Source: Bacteroidales bacterium
Lineage (GTDB): Bacteria > Bacteroidota > Bacteroidia > Bacteroidales > Bacteroidaceae
Direction: 5' to 3'
DNA: 41,753 nucleotides
Assembly: GCA_030528715.1 (NCBI GenBank)
Contig: JAUMYJ010000005.1
Coordinates: forward strand, 1 to 41,753
The position numbers were made by a program, and so were the translations under genes. The notes under the pieces were generated by a model. The model made no database searches. It saw nothing but the letters and a program-made list of their open reading frames with translations, and had not been told where the DNA came from. This document shows, piece after piece, positions 40,063-41,753 of the stretch; the first letter of the stretch is position 1; every line of letters starts with the position of its first letter.

Positions 40063-41667
40063 TCAGTGCGTGCGCCTGACGCATGAGTCCTGGGGCATAA
40101 ACGCACGCGCTAGAATAACCCCCAGCGTAGCAAAGGAATAGGCCAAGACTACTTGCCAAGCCGAGGGCGTAAGCGCGAGTGTGCTGTGTGGCCATGTGGC
40201 GATGGTAGAGAGGGCATTATTGAAGCAAAGAATAGTACTTTCGAAGGCGTAAGCTAAGGCCTCTACCATGGGAGCATAAGGCACTACTAGCGTAGCAAAG
40301 CCTAGTGTAAGCATGAGTGGTACAAGTAGTGCCACCAGGAGGTTAGTTATCAGAAAATAGCTCGGTAACGCATGAAAATGATAGGCTAGGAGTGGCGCGA
40401 CAGCTAGCTGAGCACAGGCACTCACAGCAAGTGCGTCAAACAACCAACGCACGACAGGCCAGCGTGGACGTAGTGGACGCAGCAAAGGATAACCTACGAG
40501 GATACCCAGCACAGCCATAAACGACAACTGAAAGCCCACATCGGCCACGGCCGAAGGCCACAACAGCAACACCACAACAGCTGCCCAACCAAGGTTATTG
40601 AGCGAAAGGCCATCTTCCATACGCCAACGCGCCAGCGTCATTAGGCTAAACATCAGCACGCTACGCACCACCGAAATAGGAAACCCCACAAGCCATGCAT
40701 AACCCCAGAGGCAAGCTAACGCGACAAAGAGCATGCCACGCTTGCCACCACGACTCAAAGGTAAAAGTGCGAGCAATCCCATAACCACTGCGTAAAGTAT
40801 GCCAAGATGTAAGCCCGACAGAGCCAAAACATGACTGGCTCCCGCAGTCGCATAGAGCTGCTTCAAGCGAGGGGTAAGTAGAGTACGCTCACCTAGCGTG
40901 ATGCTTTGAGCTATGGCTAGGGCAGTAGTATCGCGCAACAGCGTAGCGTAGCGCGCAGCAAGCCTAGCACGCCACTCCATAGCTACAAGGCGCAAACGGG
41001 CTGTTTGTGCTAAGTAAGCATAGAGCCGTTGCGCAGTGGTATCGGGCAGTACATACCAAGCGTGTGCTGGCGCAAAGCCCATGGCTACGATGCCTTGCCG
41101 ACGCTGCCAAGCTGCAAATACTTGCTGAGTACTATCGGTGCTGTATAGCTTATTTTCGCGCCAACGCGTTGAGACTACCATAGCTTGACCAAGCTTAGGG
41201 AGTGTGACACTATCGCCTTGCAGCCATACACTAACCTGCCGCCCCACAGCGATTGGCAGCACGCTATCGGCTACTAGGGTGAGCGTGACACGGGCTGTTG
41301 TATCGGTGTGTCGTGGAATATCGGTCACAATACCCACAAGTGTTTGTGGCGTATGAGGGATAGCTACGCGATCGGCTTGCTGCCAAAGTGCACTTACCCA
41401 TAAGCCCAGCACACTCCACCACATCGAAACGCCCCAAGCAAAGCTACGCGAAGCGTGCCTTACTTGGGGAGCAAATGCAACATAAACGAGGCCTACCAAT
41501 AGCAACATAGAGGCCATAAACAGAGGCACTACACGTAATACATAGCCATAACACAGCAAGGAATAGCCACCAGCACAGCCCAACGCTAACGCAAGGGCAA
41601 AGCCAAGGGCTGGATATTGCTGCCAAGGTATGGCAAGTCTAGCACGAAGAAGCATAAAGCTAGCCAT
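40063..41667 (-). CDS. comEC: ComEC/Rec2 family DNA-uptake membrane protein
   Basis: The 534-residue inner-membrane protein has an N-terminal DUF4131-like region (about 20-200, hydrophobic helices then an OB-like soluble part with LVGIVTDIPRHTDTTARVTL). The Competence domain follows (about 240-510) with GASHVLALSGLHLGILYAVV and GFPISVVRSVLMFSLM. ComEC forms the channel by which single-stranded DNA enters during natural transformation. The C-terminal metallo-beta-lactamase-like domain found in many Gram-positive homologues is absent; the gene ends after the last helices. Start may be MASFM or MLLRAR. It lies 45 bases after the preceding gene on the same strand. Confidence 0.9.
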   Translation of the reverse strand: MASFMLLRARLAIPWQQYPALGFALALALGCAGGYSLLCYGYVLRVVPLFMASMLLLVGLVYVAFAPQVRHASRSFAWGVSMWWSVLGLWVSALWQQADRVAIPHTPQTLVGIVTDIPRHTDTTARVTLTLVADSVLPIAVGRQVSVWLQGDSVTLPKLGQAMVVSTRWRENKLYSTDSTQQVFAAWQRRQGIVAMGFAPAHAWYVLPDTTAQRLYAYLAQTARLRLVAMEWRARLAARYATLLRDTTALAIAQSITLGERTLLTPRLKQLYATAGASHVLALSGLHLGILYAVVMGLLALLPLSRGGKRGMLFVALACLWGYAWLVGFPISVVRSVLMFSLMTLARWRMEDGLSLNNLGWAAVVVLLLWPSAVADVGFQLSFMAVLGILVGYPLLRPLRPRWPVVRWLFDALAVSACAQLAVAPLLAYHFHALPSYFLITNLLVALLVPLMLTLGFATLVVPYAPMVEALAYAFESTILCFNNALSTIATWPHSTLALTPSAWQVVLAYSFATLGVILARAFMPQDSCVRRTH

Positions 41668-41712
41668 AGCAACAAGACGCTAGACACTCTGTGTGTGAGC
41701 TACAAAAGAGAG

Positions 41713-41753
41713 CTACCCTTTGAGCGCAACAATTTCGGCCGCAGGATCGGGTG
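41713..41753 (-). CDS. C-terminal end of an upstream gene, possibly ribulose-phosphate 3-epimerase
   Basis: Only the last 12 codons and a TAG are visible in the frame that reads PDPAAEIVALKG. An end of this kind would fit ribulose-phosphate 3-epimerase, which I recall lying just ahead of comEC in related genomes. Twelve residues are too few to identify a family. The short gap to comEC suggests co-transcription. Confidence 0.35.
   Translation of the reverse strand, partial: PDPAAEIVALKG

Noticed and set aside
39813-40079. 88-codon plus-strand ORF between the BspA-like gene and comEC
   Set aside because: It overlaps the comEC 3' end on the opposite strand and shows no domain, signal or promoter.

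Overview
The window looks like chromosomal DNA from a Porphyromonas-like member of the Bacteroidota. The evidence is the recurrent Bacteroidota -7 promoter box TAnnTTTG (often exactly TAACTTTG), the lack of obvious Shine-Dalgarno sites, and several lineage-typical genes: a PorE-like type IX secretion protein, RprX/RprY, BACON, DUF4827 and DUF2752 proteins, a Bacteroidota-type LptD, a HU-like DNA-binding protein and a BspA-type leucine-rich-repeat protein. No rRNA, tRNA, CRISPR array, transposase or integrase was seen. Species cannot be fixed from the sequence alone.

Layout, 0-12.5 kb: the 3' end of a pepD-type dipeptidase gene; ric (Fe-S cluster repair, minus strand); a divergent operon of a Kef-type cation/proton antiporter, phosphate butyryltransferase, butyrate kinase and a doubly broken alkD-like gene; a SulP anion transporter; a short-repeat cluster; and an lptD-BACON lipoprotein pair.

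12.5-18.5 kb is the most accessory-looking part. An AT-rich insert carries a membrane-anchored thioredoxin-like protein with a Cys-x-x-Cys motif. It is followed by a decayed lipoprotein gene whose last block still encodes a six-cysteine segment, and by a small three-helix membrane protein. After it come porE and a convergent AT-rich acyltransferase gene.

18.5-29.9 kb is mostly housekeeping: nagA, pyrE, an SRPBCC protein, hemW and a GNAT acetyltransferase on the plus strand; an HD protein-rprX-rprY operon on the minus strand; and a divergent frr-rsgA-DUF4827-CD225-DUF2752 run. 29.9-41.75 kb holds pdxB, an AspT/YidE-type transporter and an AI-2E family permease (minus), the operon rsmI-coiled-coil lipoprotein-coaE (plus), then a HU-like protein, a BspA-like surface protein, comEC and the tail of an upstream gene, possibly rpe (minus).

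Two structural themes recur. Many gene ends carry long, nearly perfect, individually unique hairpins, several with stems of 19-26 bp and mostly without T-tracts. Many promoters show TTG-N19/20-TAnnTTTG, including one that would make the rsmI mRNA leaderless. The best candidates for something undescribed are the thioredoxin-like/Cys-rich cassette at 12.8-14.6 kb, the hairpins lying between divergent promoters at 1.28 and 18.37 kb, and the switch-like leader of the AspT-type transporter gene. Proposed functions for these are inferences.
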